Positions 9,136-20,933 of a DNA stretch of 64,000 nucleotides are shown one piece after another. Source of the stretch: Hyaloperonospora brassicae. Its lineage: Eukaryota > Oomycota > Peronosporomycetes > Peronosporales > Peronosporaceae. The position numbers and the translations under genes were made by a program. Position 1 is the first letter of the stretch. Each line of letters opens with the position of its first letter. Where the stretch lies: assembly GCA_947650285.1 (NCBI GenBank), contig CANTFL010000126.1:62001-126000 (forward strand). Reading direction: 5' to 3'. The notes beneath the pieces are model-generated. The model saw only the letters and a program-made list of their open reading frames with translations. It was not told where the DNA came from and did not search any database.

Positions 9136-10123
9136 CCAGTGCCATGTATTGTGAATAAGCAGAAATAAAGTTCCCGGAGTTTGACGTTTGCTTTTGTACA
9201 CAACAACTGCATCTTAAAGCAAAATCAGCACGCAAGACGTGTATCAACGAGTCTTCTGATCATTTACCTAATATGCATCACAGTGCGCAAATAGCATCAT
9301 CCTATTGTCGTCCGATTTCTTGTACTTTATTGCGCGTTATTGTGTTCCCATCACATATTGCAAAACGCGTAGAGCCGTACGTCATTGCATCTGTCGTGGG
9401 TGTTCCAAGTACTGCGATAGCACTTACATCGCGTAGCCAATGTCCGGTCTCGTGGCATTTGCGATATACAGCAGTGAACCGACCAATTTGCGATATGAAC
9501 TGATTAATTTCAGCACCGGGTGTGAGTCATCCGGAATAAGTCCTGAACTGCACAGAAAGGTTAGCGTAATGCATAATATCCATTACGATTAAACTTTAAG
9601 ACCAGTTTTATAATGAATTGAAACTTTATAGCACCAATCTCTTTTTTCTCGTGAGTAATTCACCTCCATGCAGATAATAAATTGCGCAGCTTTCAGCGAC
9701 TTCTCAGTAAAATGCTCTGACAATTATTTGAAAATCTTGTCCACCTTTGCATCTGACTTGCATCAAAATAGGAGAAAGTCTACATACAAGACTATGTATG
9801 TTGGTGACTTATTGTTCGCATCATTGCGTCGAAGAAAATACATGTGTCTGCTCGACATTGTTCGAAGCCCTTGGCAGAAAATACGGAGCATATTTTAAGG
9901 TGCCAAACCGCAGACGCTCGTTTTAATCCATATGAACTGCGTCTTAGTTTGCACAACATTCCAGGTTTCATTTTAACTCCAAAGGGTGGCTCTATGTATA
10001 CATCTTCTTCCAAATCACCATTTGGAAACGATCGTTCTACGTCGATCGGACGGATGCCATATTGCATGCTGCAAAAACTGACAATTACACACCAATTGTG
10101 TTTTAGTACGCGATAGCTAAATA
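9131..10123 (-). pseudogene. Ty1/copia reverse transcriptase and RNase H N-terminal segment (upstream half)
   Basis: Minus-strand translation shows MQYGIRPIDVERSFPNGDL, EEDVYIEPPFGVK and LCKLRRSSYGLKRA, the copia RT signature ('DVKTAFLNGDLEE-IY-E-P-G', 'CKL-KSLYGLKQA'). Further on come KLVGSLLYIANATRPDIGYAM (standard 'LVGSLMYLANATRPDI-YAV'), a decayed DADY...DQKTRR block, and SAYSQYMALAL (the 'STAEAEYMALA' block) ending at the gypsy insertion. Several stops and frameshifts are present. RT homology can be followed up to the edge of LTR A at ~10,124, so the array may also have entered this copia copy, but I do not find the remaining copia pol beyond LTR D. Confidence 0.85.
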
Positions 10124-11920
10124 GGGGATGAAGTCGATCTCACAAAATTGCTTTAGTGAGGGTCAATCTTCCACTTGCCCAGACTTGCCGACTCTCGGAG
10201 GGGATACTCCGATCCGTGCCTTGTTGTATAACCTTGTGCTTACCTTGTGTACCCGTCGGTTGGGCTGGATTGTGCTCTACGTAATGGCCTTGGGAGATGT
10301 CGATCTCGCTGAGGGTTTGGGGTTGAGCGTTCGCTTCCGGTGCGGAAATCTTCACACCACGAACGGGGGTTCTGCGATCTTGATCTTGAGTCGCGGCGAT
10401 TTCTATTTGGAGATGTCGCGATCTCGATCTTGAATCACACCGATCTCGATTTGTCATCGGGATCCGAATCTTCGCTGTGCGGAAATCCTCACTCAGCAAA
10501 TTGTAGTCTTGCGTCGATCTTGCGTTGGGATCGGTCCGATGTGGTCTCGGGATCGGCCGCTCTTGCCGGAAGTGCGCGATATGGACGGATCGTTTCTTGG
10601 TTTCGCCAAAATGAAACACGCCGATCTGTCCGGTAGATCGCTTTGGTCTTGCTCGGTATTGTCTTGAACGCCTTGTCCAGATCTTTTGACCACTTGAGCC
10701 GTCTCGCGATCTCGTAACCAAATCCTTTTTCTTTATCGTTGTTTGCTGCTACGCTAGCAGTTTGAGTTGATTTGAGTTGAGTTACCTTAACCCCACCTTG
10801 GCCAAACAATCAAAAGTGAGTGCACAAAACACGGCGCGGTGACGTCTCTTGATCCACGGGAGGCCAAATATCCTGCCCGGAAGAGAAGTCTGCGACGTGC
10901 TTTATTTGTGCAAAACGGTAACTGTTTATTATCCAGCCAAATTAATATCCATCCTATCCTTGAGCCTATTCCCAACCGTAGGTCACTCTACAAACCGATA
11001 TCACCTTAAAGCTTGACCGCCCTCGTGAACACGTGTCGAAATTTCGTGACCTGTACTCCAAAGATAGCGCCAATACTCCCGATATCGTACCTAGACACAA
11101 AAAAGAGACCAAATTACAAATGCGGTACCAAATACCCAATTTTGGTACCGAAAAGTCCAAAATAGTATCCAAGATGTGGAACGTGTCTCAATCCGTTTTG
11201 CGACGTCACTTCGACCGTCTTCCACTGGCTCTTTCGGTCTGAACTTTTGGGACATCACTCATGGATCTCCAACAAGCATGTAAATCATCATACAATCGCT
11301 CCATCATCGATATATCCATAACCAGCAGGGAACATGACCGATCTGATGTCCAATTCGAGATTGTTGAGGATCAACACAGTGCGATCCGGCCCTATATGCC
11401 TTTCCCGTTCATTTTGCATGCTCCGATACTATACTCAACGGTTTATCCGCACAATGGGACCATCCACAGTTCTCACAACGGTCCCACGGACTCCCACAAA
11501 CATCCCCACTTCCAGATCGGTCCATAATTAACCTAAGTCTGTACTCCCTTTGGGAGACCGATAAAAAGCGTCACCGATCTGCAGGATGTTACACCTTCAT
11601 CTCATATTCGTATCACGTCAGCTGGTCCCAGGTCCTTGTCCCAGATCGCTCCATGGAAATCGTTCTATCTATCGTCTTGTCCCAGATCGCTCCATGGAAA
11701 TCGTTCTATTTGTCGTCTTGTCCCAGATCGCCTTGTCTCAGGTCGATCCATATCTATTCGTCTGGTGACACTTGGATCGGGCGCCGGTCCCCGTTGAGAT
11801 CGCTTTCCATCTCCTTATTGGATCGCCAGGTCCCATGGCCTCATTTTCCACCTGTAAGTGACACCTTAACTGGGTGGTCACCGATCCACGTCCCAAAATT
11901 TAGTTAGTGACTTTACCACA
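10124..11920 (-). repeat. LTR A of the long-LTR gypsy family
   Basis: It is homologous along its length to LTRs B-D. Its left end is worn (GGGGATGAAGTCGATC versus TGTGGTGAAGTCGATC) and abuts the copia RT relic. Its right end CTTTACCACA differs from the consensus CTTCACCACA by one base. An AATAAA on the minus strand (10,925-10,930), conserved in position in the other copies, is a candidate poly(A) signal. It is very rich in GATC: 15 in 10,321-10,920 by hand count. Confidence 0.88.
10140..10721 (-). CDS. LTR A internal ORF (193 codons), conserved basic protein
   Basis: An open frame on the element's sense strand inside the LTR ends ~16 nt before the LTR/internal boundary. The sequence is Arg/Ser/Asp-rich: it begins MVTRSRDGSSGQKIW, has FRQERPIPRPHRTDPNARST and RDRCDSRSRSRHLQIEIAAT, and ends ASGRLTLTKAIL. 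The same protein is open in LTR B (188 codons) and D (193 codons) and is broken once in C, although the LTRs differ by many substitutions. No domain is recognised. It could be a leader ORF of the genomic RNA, an extension of gag, or a chance frame kept open by the GATC-rich composition. The latter is a real possibility because CGATC-type words make few stops in some frames. Confidence 0.4.
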   Translation of the reverse strand: MVTRSRDGSSGQKIWTRRSRQYRARPKRSTGQIGVFHFGETKKRSVHIAHFRQERPIPRPHRTDPNARSTQDYNLLSEDFRTAKIRIPMTNRDRCDSRSRSRHLQIEIAATQDQDRRTPVRGVKISAPEANAQPQTLSEIDISQGHYVEHNPAQPTGTQGKHKVIQQGTDRSIPSESRQVWASGRLTLTKAIL

Positions 11921-12009
11921 ACCGCCCTTAACACTGAAGTCCGTTTGGGCAGCAATCGACTTCAGTCTAGTCACTCATCAACTTCGTTCCAAGCACTCAA
12001 GTCCATCCC

Positions 12010-14970
12010 ATGACCTCCCCGACGCTTCTACCCACTTCTCCGATCTCCTCGGATAGTTCTACTGTGGTTCGGTCTCCGGATCGAGATCGGCCGTCCGGAT
12101 CGCCAGATCACAGGGGAGCATGCTCCCATAGTTCCGGATCGGCCTAGGTCCCCATGACATCTTGGTTCGGCCGTATCGACTCCGTTGCCCAGCTCTCCCG
12201 ATCGAGGGGAACGTACTTTCGTAGACCCAGATCGGCCTGGGTACCCAAGTCATCTCGGTCCGACCCAATCGCCTTTATTATCCAGATCGTCTAATCAAGG
12301 AGAATGTGCTACCGCATTTCTGGATCGGACCGGGCCCCCAAGTCATCTCGGTCCGACCGGATCGCCTCCCATCCCTGTGAGATTGCCGGATCGAAGCCTA
12401 ACAGGGTCTATGTCTCCAGACCAAGACCCACTGGCTAGATTGTCAGATTATGGAAGGCATACTACAACAGCCCCTGATCAACCCGAGGTTGCAAACTATT
12501 ACAGTCCAGCCGGATTGTTACCGATTCTCATGAGATCGCCAGACCGCCCGCCGGATTCGATCGCACCTCTCACATCTTCAGCTCTTCTTTGCGCAGTTGG
12601 ATCCGACATTCTGGCCACTAGTGGGTCTCTTCGTGGGTCCACTCCAATTGTGGACATCACCGAGCATGTTCCGAGAATTTCCGCAGATGACATCCGATAT
12701 ACGTTGGCGACGATCTCGTATTTATGGGATCGAAAGACAACCTTCTGCAGCCAATCGAAAACCATTCACGAGCTTCAGCAGTTGAACCGAGAAGCTGTTG
12801 CTTGAGGATTTCTCTTGCAAGAAGAGATCGACTCTCTGTATAGATCGGACGCCCCCTTTGTCTCTTTCGTTCAGCGTCGGTACGACTTAATGCAAGGCCG
12901 ATATGTCGACGCCGTACATTCCCTGAGAGACTATCAGCTGGCTCTGAACATTCGTCGACATCAGTCGGCGACGATCCTTCGGTTGAATGAGTTGTTATGT
13001 GCCAGCGACCAAGGCCTGACCCGCTTAGAACAACAGATGTACACCTTGAAGGTGCAGGTCCGCTCACTCCAAGCGTATCGTGATATCATCCGACAGCAGC
13101 GTGACCAGTTGGCCTCCGACCAGTCCCTACTCAGCGCGGAAGTTTCCAAGTTGAAGGTGGAGCTGGGTCGGTTTTTAGCGGATATCGAAGAGGGTTTATC
13201 TGCAATCGACGATCTCTTACAGCAAGTGGATTACTTGGTTTTTTAGAAGGTCAGCTGACGCAATCGCAGGTCGATAATGTCAACCTCCGTCGTCAGCTTG
13301 CAGACCATCTTGCGGTGTACGACCGCTTGGCGGTGGCGGAGAAAGATCGGGATCGGGCCGTCGCAGAACATTGTGCGCTTCTCGACACACTGGACATTTC
13401 CATACTCGGGTCCCAGTAGTCTGCGGTGACTCCCAAGCCGACCGCCAGAGATGCTACTCCGGTAGATTCTGCCCCTGCTTTGTCAGTACGGGGGGCCGGA
13501 TCACATACCCGTATACCCGACCGAGATTGCCTGCTACACCAGCCAAGCGTCAGCGTGTTCAACCGAGATCGCGGTCCAGGGATTTCTCCATACACCAAGC
13601 GGGCATCCGATTATTATCGTTGAATCCCTCAACAACCTCCAAGAACTTCCCAGATCAACAACACCAGCGCGTTCATCCAATTCTTCTTCTTCCTCGCCTC
13701 CGTCTGCGACTTCTGGGACTGGATTGGGAAGTGGGGAGCTGACCGAGTCTGACTCTAGCTCGGATGATCTGACTCGGTCTGTTATGTCCCCATCCAGATC
13801 GGCCGCCCGTCTTCAACCGAGATCGGACGACCTATTTGCAACTCCAGACCACTCAGCCGCTACTCCAACAGATTCCACTCCGTCCGTGACAACTGTGCTC
13901 GTCCAAGCACTGTCGCGTCCGCCTTCAACGAGTGAGCCGGAGCCTTTTTATCTCACTTATTCGACTACTTCGGTTGCTACTGCTCCTGTAATTGACATTC
14001 GGATGATGATGACTCTGGAGATGTGGTATGTCGTTGCCGGGAGAAGCACCCAGCGAGACCGTCTCTGTTAGTTTGCCCCATGAATTTACTGCACTTCCGG
14101 CCAGCTGTTTGTTTGATAGCGACAACAGCATCACCATTCTGGTGGACCAAGTGGCTAACGAGGTCCTCGCGAATGCCGACTTTGAAAATCTCCAACCACT
14201 TCAGCAACCACGGGATCAGTGGATTACTCATTATCTGGCTCCTTCCCACGGATTCGCTTCTGAGATCGCTCTTTAGTCAGTCTCGCGGATCGCGATAGTT
14301 TGCATGAGAACGATGTCGATTGCGTTGTTGTTCCATCAGTACTACAAGCCCAGAAATTTCTTATTTCCCCCACTATCACGGACGGGTCCCAGATACGGGG
14401 ACTTGGACGTCTGGGCTTATCTCGCGGCGACACATTGAGGCTCTATACGCTCGATCTCCCCTAGGATGACATCGTGATCCCCATGAACCCGATCTCGTTT
14501 TCCCGAACCAGATGGTATCGAGACACGGGCACTCGTTATCGGGAGCTGGATTCCAGTCATCGCCAAGCGCTGTGGGAATCTACGCACGCTTTACCGATCT
14601 CACCGGATCAACGACGATCTGATCGGTTCCTGCTAAAGTTTTGGCGTCAGCGGAAACAGCGTCGATCTCGTTTTGGAGGGCGTTAGAAGTATTTCCTGAG
14701 GACGATACTCCGCGGCATGATCGACGGACATTGCGATCTGGATATTTTGCTCGATCTCTCTCTCTTTTTGCATTACCCGCAAATGCATAAGAGCAAGTTT
14801 AGTTTTTTAGATTGGAACATAATGCCGACCCATCAGACTTGCCAGAGTCTTTGGAAATAGCCGACCGCGAGGATCCTTGGCGCAATAAGTTCCGCAACGG
14901 TTATTGGGACCATCCGGTATCGCAAATTCCTCGTCTCCAGAACAAGTTCAAGGCTGCTATATCGTCTTAA
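12010..14970 (+). pseudogene. Antisense coiled-coil gene of unit A-B (degenerate)
   Basis: The start ATG at 12,010 lies 90 bp inside LTR A on the strand opposite to pol. The frame is lost before 12,185, open 12,185-13,246 with one stop at 12,803-12,805 (an Arg codon in copy B), then broken repeatedly; the homology ends near 14,970. Visible parts are a Ser/Pro/Asp-Arg-rich N-terminus with SPDRGER-like repeats, the block RYTLATISYLWDRKTTFCSQ, and a long coiled coil (13,000-13,240: LNELLCASDQGLTRLEQQMY ...). An acidic SDDDDSGDVV patch follows near 14,000, and a C-terminal block RYRELDSSHRQALWESTHAL (14,535-14,600). The function is unknown. It is the most decayed of the three copies. Confidence 0.6.
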
Positions 14971-15270
14971 CTCCAGATCAGTGTTCTAGACCGATCATAT
15001 TTCTCCATGACGTATGTCTTTCAGCCGTTTTCTATGACAATTCATACTTTTCAACCTCCACAACCACTAGTCTTCCTTAATCCACATCATTCGGTTAGGT
15101 AATTTACTGGAGTGTCTCCATACTTACACACACACACCTCCCTCCACTAAAATTGACTACCTCCTAGCGCGCCTTGCAACCCCATCCACCAGCATGTGCT
15201 ACCGTCTAGCACACCTTGCAACCCCATCCACCAGCATGTACTACCACCCCGCACACCTTGTCCCAACCGT
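14971..15270. repeat. Intergenic gap between convergent genes with 42-bp direct repeats
   Basis: Between the antisense gene and the chromodomain relic there is a short (CA)n run at ~15,125 and a 42-bp unit present about 2.2 times (15,167-15,208, 15,209-15,250, then 10 bp). Each unit carries GCACACC...TGTGCTA-type arms that can pair. The same element position in unit C-D (27,776-27,850) holds a related, less regular repeat. It would be the 3'-end region of both convergent genes. Confidence 0.7.
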
Positions 15271-16110
15271 TAAGGTTCGTCCGACTGGCTTTCATGCGAT
15301 TACATCACTATAAACGTTTCCGACTTACCTGATCCCGCTCGAACTCTTGCAAGATCTCTCCACAACTCAGATTGGCCTCATCCACCCAACTTTATCGGGA
15401 TTTCCCTTCTACCTTACCAGAAACTGTCGGTGTACTTGCCCATAGCGGGTTTTCCTACCAGATCGCACGTCCAATATTTCTTCTACTTTATATTCTCCCT
15501 TTTCGAGATCGCCCTACCTACTGTTTTATGGTAGCAGAGCTTCATCAAAGTCTAAGATATCTGCTTCATCTATTTTCAGCTGGTCTTTTGGACGTTCGGG
15601 GACGTCTTTACTCTTTTTATTTTTTTGACAGATGCACAATCGTAAATAACCGATACGGAGTTCCGGCGATCTCCAACTTCACCGCGTGGTATCCGCATAT
15701 ATCCGCAACTCGGAATGGGCCATGCCACACATGTGCTAGCTTCTTCGCGTATCATTCCTTGACTTGATATAAGTATAGCCAAACTTGCGTCCCCACTTTG
15801 ATCTCGTGTTGCTCCAAATCTTCATTATGTCTATCTGCCCTCTCCTGGATCGCGGCTCGTAGTTGATCGTTCACTGCAGGTCGAGCTCGCTAATATTTTC
15901 TTTGGATACTATATCTCCACCGCTTCGGATCGCGATCTCTTATCCTCGTGTTCCCCACTAATAACGTAGCTTCTAACGTCGATCGCGGATCCCACCAATG
16001 CATCAGATAGAATGGGGTGTCCCCCGAATCCGATCTTATGCGGTGTTAATTTTAAATGTAAGCCGCTCAATATACTCATCCCAGTCTCGATTGAAGACAT
16101 CAGCAACGTA
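15271..16110 (-). pseudogene. Chromodomain and integrase C-terminal relic of unit A-B
   Basis: Collinear at the nucleotide level with 27,850-28,690 of the complete unit (shared blocks GGTTCGTCCGACT, CAACTCAGAT.GGCCTCATC, GGGTTTTCCTACCAGATCGC, ATAACCGATACGGAGTTCC). It covers the chromodomain and the integrase tail. It stops abruptly inside integrase at 16,110, where LTR B begins at once: all of RT, protease and gag for this unit are missing. Several small indels break the frame. Confidence 0.75.
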
Positions 16111-17840
16111 TGTGGTGAAGTCGATCTCACAAAATTGCTTTAATGAGGGTCGATCTTCCACTTTCCCAGACTTGTCGACTCACGGAGGGGTACTCCGATC
16201 CGTGCCTTGTTGTATACCCTTGTGCTCACCTTGTGTACCTGTCGTTTGGACTGGATTGAGACCTTCGTAACGGCTTTGGGAGATGTCGATCTCGCTGAGA
16301 GGTTGGGTTGAGAGTTAGCTTTCGGTGCGGAAATCTTTACACCACGAACAGGGGTTCTGCGATCCTGATTTTGAGGCGCGGCGATCTCTAGTTGGAGATG
16401 TCGCGATCTTGATCTTGGATCACACCGATCTCGATTTGTGTTCGGGATCGGTGTCTTCGCTGTGCGGAAATCTTCACTCAGCAAATAGTAGTCTTGCGTC
16501 GATCTTGCGTTGGGATTGGTCCGATCTGGTCTTGGGATCGGCCGATCTTGCCGGAAGTGCGCAACGTGAGCAGATCGGTGTCTTGTTTCGCCAAGATGAA
16601 ACGCGCCGATCTGTCCGGTAGATCGCTTTGGTCTTGCTCGTTCTTGTCTTGAACTCCTTGTCCAGATCTTCTGACCACTTGAGCTGCCTCGCGATCTTGT
16701 AACCAAATCCTTTTTCTTTACCGTTGTTTGCTGCTACCCTAGCAGTTTGAGTTGAGTTGAGTTACCTTAACCCCACCTTGGCCAAACAATCAAAAGTGAG
16801 TACACGAAACACGGCGCGGTGACGTCTCTTGATCGACGGGAGGACAAATATCCTGCCCGGAAGAGAAGTCTGCGACGTGCTTTATTTGTGCAAAACGGTA
16901 ACTGTTTTATTATCCAACCAAATTAATAGCCATCCTATCCTTAAGCCTATTCCAAACTGTAGGTCACTCTCCAAACCGATATCACCTTTAAGCTTGCCCG
17001 CCCCCTTGAACACGTGTCGAAATTTCGTGACCTGTACTCCAAAGGTAGCGCCAATACTTCCGATATCGTACCTAGACACCAAACGAGACCAAATGCCAAA
17101 TACGGTACCAAATACCCAATATTGGTACCGAAAAGTCCAAAACAGTATCCAAATGCCGAATGTGTCTAAATCCACATCGCGACGTCAATTCGACCGGCTT
17201 CTACTGGCTCTGTCGGTCTGAACTTTTGGGACATCACTCATGTACCTTCAACAAGCATTTTCATGATGATTTAATAGCTCCATCACCGATATATCCCTAA
17301 TCAGCAGGGAACACGACCGATCTGATGTTCAATTCGAGATCGTTGAGGATCGACACAGTACAATCCGGCCATATATGTTCTTCCGTTCGTTGGGCGTACT
17401 CCGATACTCTACTCAACGGTTTATCCGCACAATGGGACCATCCACAATTCTTACAACGGTCCCACGGACCCCCACAAACATCCCCACTTCCAGATCGGTC
17501 TATAATTAACCTAAATCAGTACTCCCTTTGGGAGACCCGTAGAGAGTGTCACCGGTCTGCAGGATGTTATGCCTTCGTCACAGAGTCACATCGCATCACC
17601 TGATCTCAAATCCTTGTCCCAGATCGCTCCATGGAAATCGTTTTATCTGTCGTCTTGTCCCAGATCACCCCGTCTCAGATCGTTCCATACCCATCAGTCT
17701 GACGACAGTTGGATCGGATCGCCGATCCCGTTTCCTGATTGGATCGCCAAGTCCCATGGCCTCTTTATCCACCAGTAAGTGGCTTCCTAAATGTGTAGCC
17801 ACCGATCCTCGTACAAAATTTGATTAGTGACTTCACCACA
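16111..17840 (-). repeat. LTR B of the long-LTR gypsy family (1,730 bp)
   Basis: Intact ends: TGTGGTGAAGTC ... GACTTCACCACA, a 12-bp terminal inverted repeat. It is followed inside by a GGGGGCGG purine tract on the minus strand (within 17,841-17,852), the PPT of unit A-B's neighbour. It is GATC-rich like the other copies. Confidence 0.92.
16140..16706 (-). CDS. LTR B internal ORF (188 codons), conserved basic protein
   Basis: Ortholog of the LTR A and D ORFs. It begins MVTRSRGSSSGQKIW and is collinear with them to about residue 150. It then shifts frame and ends in an unrelated tail (VPLRESTSLGKWKIDPH) instead of the shared end. The shift shows that this copy has decayed only at its C-terminal end. 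No known domain. Confidence 0.35.
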   Translation of the reverse strand: MVTRSRGSSSGQKIWTRSSRQERARPKRSTGQIGAFHLGETRHRSAHVAHFRQDRPIPRPDRTNPNARSTQDYYLLSEDFRTAKTPIPNTNRDRCDPRSRSRHLQLEIAAPQNQDRRTPVRGVKISAPKANSQPNLSARSTSPKAVTKVSIQSKRQVHKVSTRVYNKARIGVPLRESTSLGKWKIDPH

Positions 17841-17928
17841 ACCGCCCCCTGTACTGAAGTCCATTGTACAGCAATTGACCTCAGTGCAGTCACTTATCAA
17901 CTTCGCTCCAACCACTCAAGTCCGTCTC

Positions 17929-19700
17929 ATGGCCTTTCCAACGCATCTCCCCACCTCGCCGATCTCGTCAGAAGGCTCCACCGTGTTTCTGTCTCCGGAT
18001 CGCGACCCGTCGTCTGGATCGCCGGATCGCGGGAGGTATGCTCCAATCGTCCCAGATTAACATGCGTCTCCAAGCCATATAGATCCAGTCGGATCGCCAC
18101 CGATCGCCCCGGGATCACCAGATCGACAGCCGACCAGACCTTCGTCCCCAGCCCGCAACTTGCCGTCTGGGTCGCCGTACCGTGGGATGTATGCTCCAAT
18201 TGTTCCAGATCGACACGAGTCTCCAAGTGATTCTCGTTCGGTCGGGTCGCCCTCGATCGTCACGGGATCGCCAGATCGTCCCTCTGAGCTGTCCCCCTTC
18301 CTGCACCTCCGGCGACCCTCGGTGCGGTCAGCTCCGACATTCTGGCCCCTAGTGAGTCTCGTACAGGGTCTGCCCCAATTGCGGGCGTCACCGGCTTCGT
18401 TCCGCGAGTTTCTGCCGACGACGTTCGTCTTACGTTGGCTACGATCTCTTATTTGTGGGATCGAGAGGCTACCTTCTGCAGCCAAACCGATACAATTCAT
18501 GCGCTTCAGCAGTCATACCGAGATGCGGTCGCCCGGGGGGATCGCTTGCAAGACGAGATTGATTCTCTGTACAGATCGGCCGCCCCTTTCGTCTCTTTTG
18601 TCCAGCGTCGATATGATTTGATGCAAGGCCGCTACGTCGACTCAGTACATTCTCTGAGCGACTGTCAACGAGCTCTGAGGACACATCGAGATCAATCGGT
18701 GCAGATTCTTCGGCTACGCGCTTTGTTACGTGCCAACGATGAGGACCAAGGCAGCTTGGAACGACAGGTGAACGCTTTGAGGGCTCAAATGCACTCGCTC
18801 CAAGCCGAACTTAATTCTCTTCGACCGCAGCGTGACCAGCTGACCACCGACAGGTCTTTCCTTCACATAGATGTTTTGCACTTGAAGGAGGAATTGGATC
18901 GGTCTCAGGCGGAGATCGCAGAGGGACTGGCTTCAATTAGCGATCTCGTGCAAAAAGTGGATGGCTTGACTCCTCTGGAGGGTCAGTTGGCACTTTCGCA
19001 GATTGAAAACGCCAACCTCCGTCGTCAGCTTGCGGAACACCTCACGGTGCACGACCAGCTGCAGGTGGCGGAGCACGATCGGGATCGGGCCATAGCAGAA
19101 CACCGTGCTCTTCTCGACACCCTAAACAGTGCTATACTCGGGTCCCGGTCGTCTGCACTGACCGTTCGACCGACGCCCAAGATTGCTACTCCGGCCGGAT
19201 CGCCACCTGTTTCCGCTACCCAGAGATCGAGATCGCTTGCCCGTAGGTCCAGATCGGGATCGTCTGGCCTGACTACCAAGCGTCAGCGGGTTAGACCACG
19301 GTCACGATTCAGAGATTCTTCTACCACCCGTGTGGCCTCTCAGCTATTGTCGTTGAATCCCTCAACGCCCTCCAAGAAACTGTCCAGATTGGCCCCACCC
19401 GAGCCTTCACCCAATTCTTCTTCTTCGCCGCCTTCGTTCACGACTTCTACGACTGGATCGGGAAGTAAGGAGCCAAACGAGTCGGACTCTGGCTCGAAAT
19501 ATTTGACCCGTTCCGTGTTGTCCCGCTCGAGATCGACCGCTCGTCGTCAACCTAGATCGGATGCCCGATCTTCGACTTAAGACTCCTCTTCGGATGCCCA
19601 GGTTGCTTCCGCTTCTTCCGCAGCTACCGCATCAGCTCAAGCACTGTCGCGGTCACTCTCTCCAGACGCTCCGGAGCCCCGTTATCTTTCGTACTCATCT
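17929..19700 (+). pseudogene. Antisense coiled-coil gene of unit B-C (best-preserved middle)
   Basis: The ATG at 17,929 lies 89 bp inside LTR B. There is a stop at 18,058-18,060 (CAG-ATT-AA, where copy C has CAA) and a frame change near 18,290, then a long clean frame through 19,580 (381 codons from an internal Met at 18,435). The N-terminus has repeated SPDRG(R/M)YAPIVPD units. The middle block LTLATISYLWDREATFCSQ leads into ~200 residues of coiled coil (RALLRANDEDQGSLERQVN ... LQAELNSLRPQRDQLTTDRS ... NLRRQLAEHLTVHDQLQVAE). A Ser/Arg-rich segment (RSRSLARRSRSGSSG) follows. A T-to-A change makes a stop at 19,578-19,580, and homology to copy C ends near 19,700, where the C-terminal domain has been deleted. 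Confidence 0.65.
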
Positions 19701-20933
19701 TCTTTAATCCGATCGACGCTTGATCGATCCCCACCTTGACCTGCGCCGGCGATCTCGCACCCTCGTTTCCCTTCGACAATCTCACGGTCGCAATCATTTC
19801 GAGTCCTTTAACCAGTTGGAAATGCTCTTCTTGCGACTCACCATCCTTGAACCCGATTCCGTCTGCCTGACAGCTGGACCGTTCTTATAACAGATCAGCT
19901 ACCTCAGACTCGGTGTCTTCGTTCGTAATCTCCCTTGTAGCGTCAATCTCTTGCTTCGGTCGGTCTTGTATCCACTCGACGCTTTTAATCTTCTTTTTAG
20001 TATCCATCGCTGAAGGTATCTTCATACACAGTCGATATCCACTTGTAGGATGATCGCCGCAGAGAAATCCGCGCCCCCAGTCCAGATCAGCTATCAAATT
20101 GAGATATAATAACAGGCCCTTACACTCATCTTCAGCACCTTCGCGACCCTGACCCACGTGATCTTGATCCGTGTTAAACCTTTGACCACTAACTCGATCT
20201 TGATTGATTAGAGAAGTCAAACGATCCATTGTGTGAATGCAGGTCGTTTTCGCCATATCCATCTCCACTTGTAGAGTGATCGTCGCAGAGAAATCCTCGC
20301 CTCCTGTACAGATCAGCTTCGAGATCTTGATCCATACAATACGTTTGATGACTTTCTCGATCTTGATCGATAGAAAGCTCAAACGATCCATCGGGTAAAT
20401 GTGAAATCAATTTGCGATCTTGACAAGTCGAACACGGTGGTTCACCTTCGCGATCTTCTCGATCTTATCGACAGAAAACTCAAACGATCCATCGTGTGAA
20501 TGCAGGTCGTTTTCGCCATATCGATCTCCACTTGTAGAGTGATCGCCGCAGAGAAATCCACGCCCCCTGTCCAGATCAGCTTCGAGGTCTTGATCCACAC
20601 CATACGTTTGATGACTTTCTCGATCTTGATCGATAGAAAACACAAGCGATCCATCAGGTAAATGCGAAATCACTTTGCGATCTTGACAGATCCATTAATG
20701 CGAGTCACCTTCGGGACTTGATCCGTAGAAATTCCTTGACCTCTTTCTCGATCTTGATGGATAGAAAGCGTAAACGATTTATAGTAATACGGCGAATTCA
20801 TTCCGCAGTCTCGATCTGTCGAATACTGTGTATCATCATCGCGATCTTGACATGTCCAATGCTGTGGGTCATCTACATAATCTCGATTTATTACATAGGA
20901 GCGATCACTTTCTCGATCTTGATCAATATGACG
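19701..20933 (-). pseudogene. Scrambled pol relic with tandemly repeated second-RNase-H fragments
   Basis: On the minus strand a piece near 20,030-20,130 reads ECKGLLLYLNLIADLDWGRG, matching EYNGLLLCFVLLADLDRGPV of the second RNase H in unit C-D (29,850-29,950). Two further copies of its LCGDHSTSG end sit in tandem ~263 bp apart (for example GTGTGAATGCAGG at 20,231 and 20,494). The words TTTCTCGATCTTGATCGATAGAAA-like recur down to ~21,000, giving a patchwork of short GATC-rich repeats. No open frame is functional. RT and integrase are absent. Confidence 0.6.

Noticed and set aside
10966..11242. Frames on both strands in the middle of each LTR, repeated at 16,829-17,221, 24,116-24,535 and 36,452-36,934
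   Set aside because: They recur because the LTR recurs. Their ends and frames differ from copy to copy, unlike the ORF near the gag side, so they are taken as chance frames.
12657..13067. Minus-strand frames opposite the antisense genes (also 17,927-18,500 and 25,162-25,684)
   Set aside because: They are shadows of the Ser/Pro/Arg-rich coding strand, whose composition makes few stops on the other strand. No family motif.
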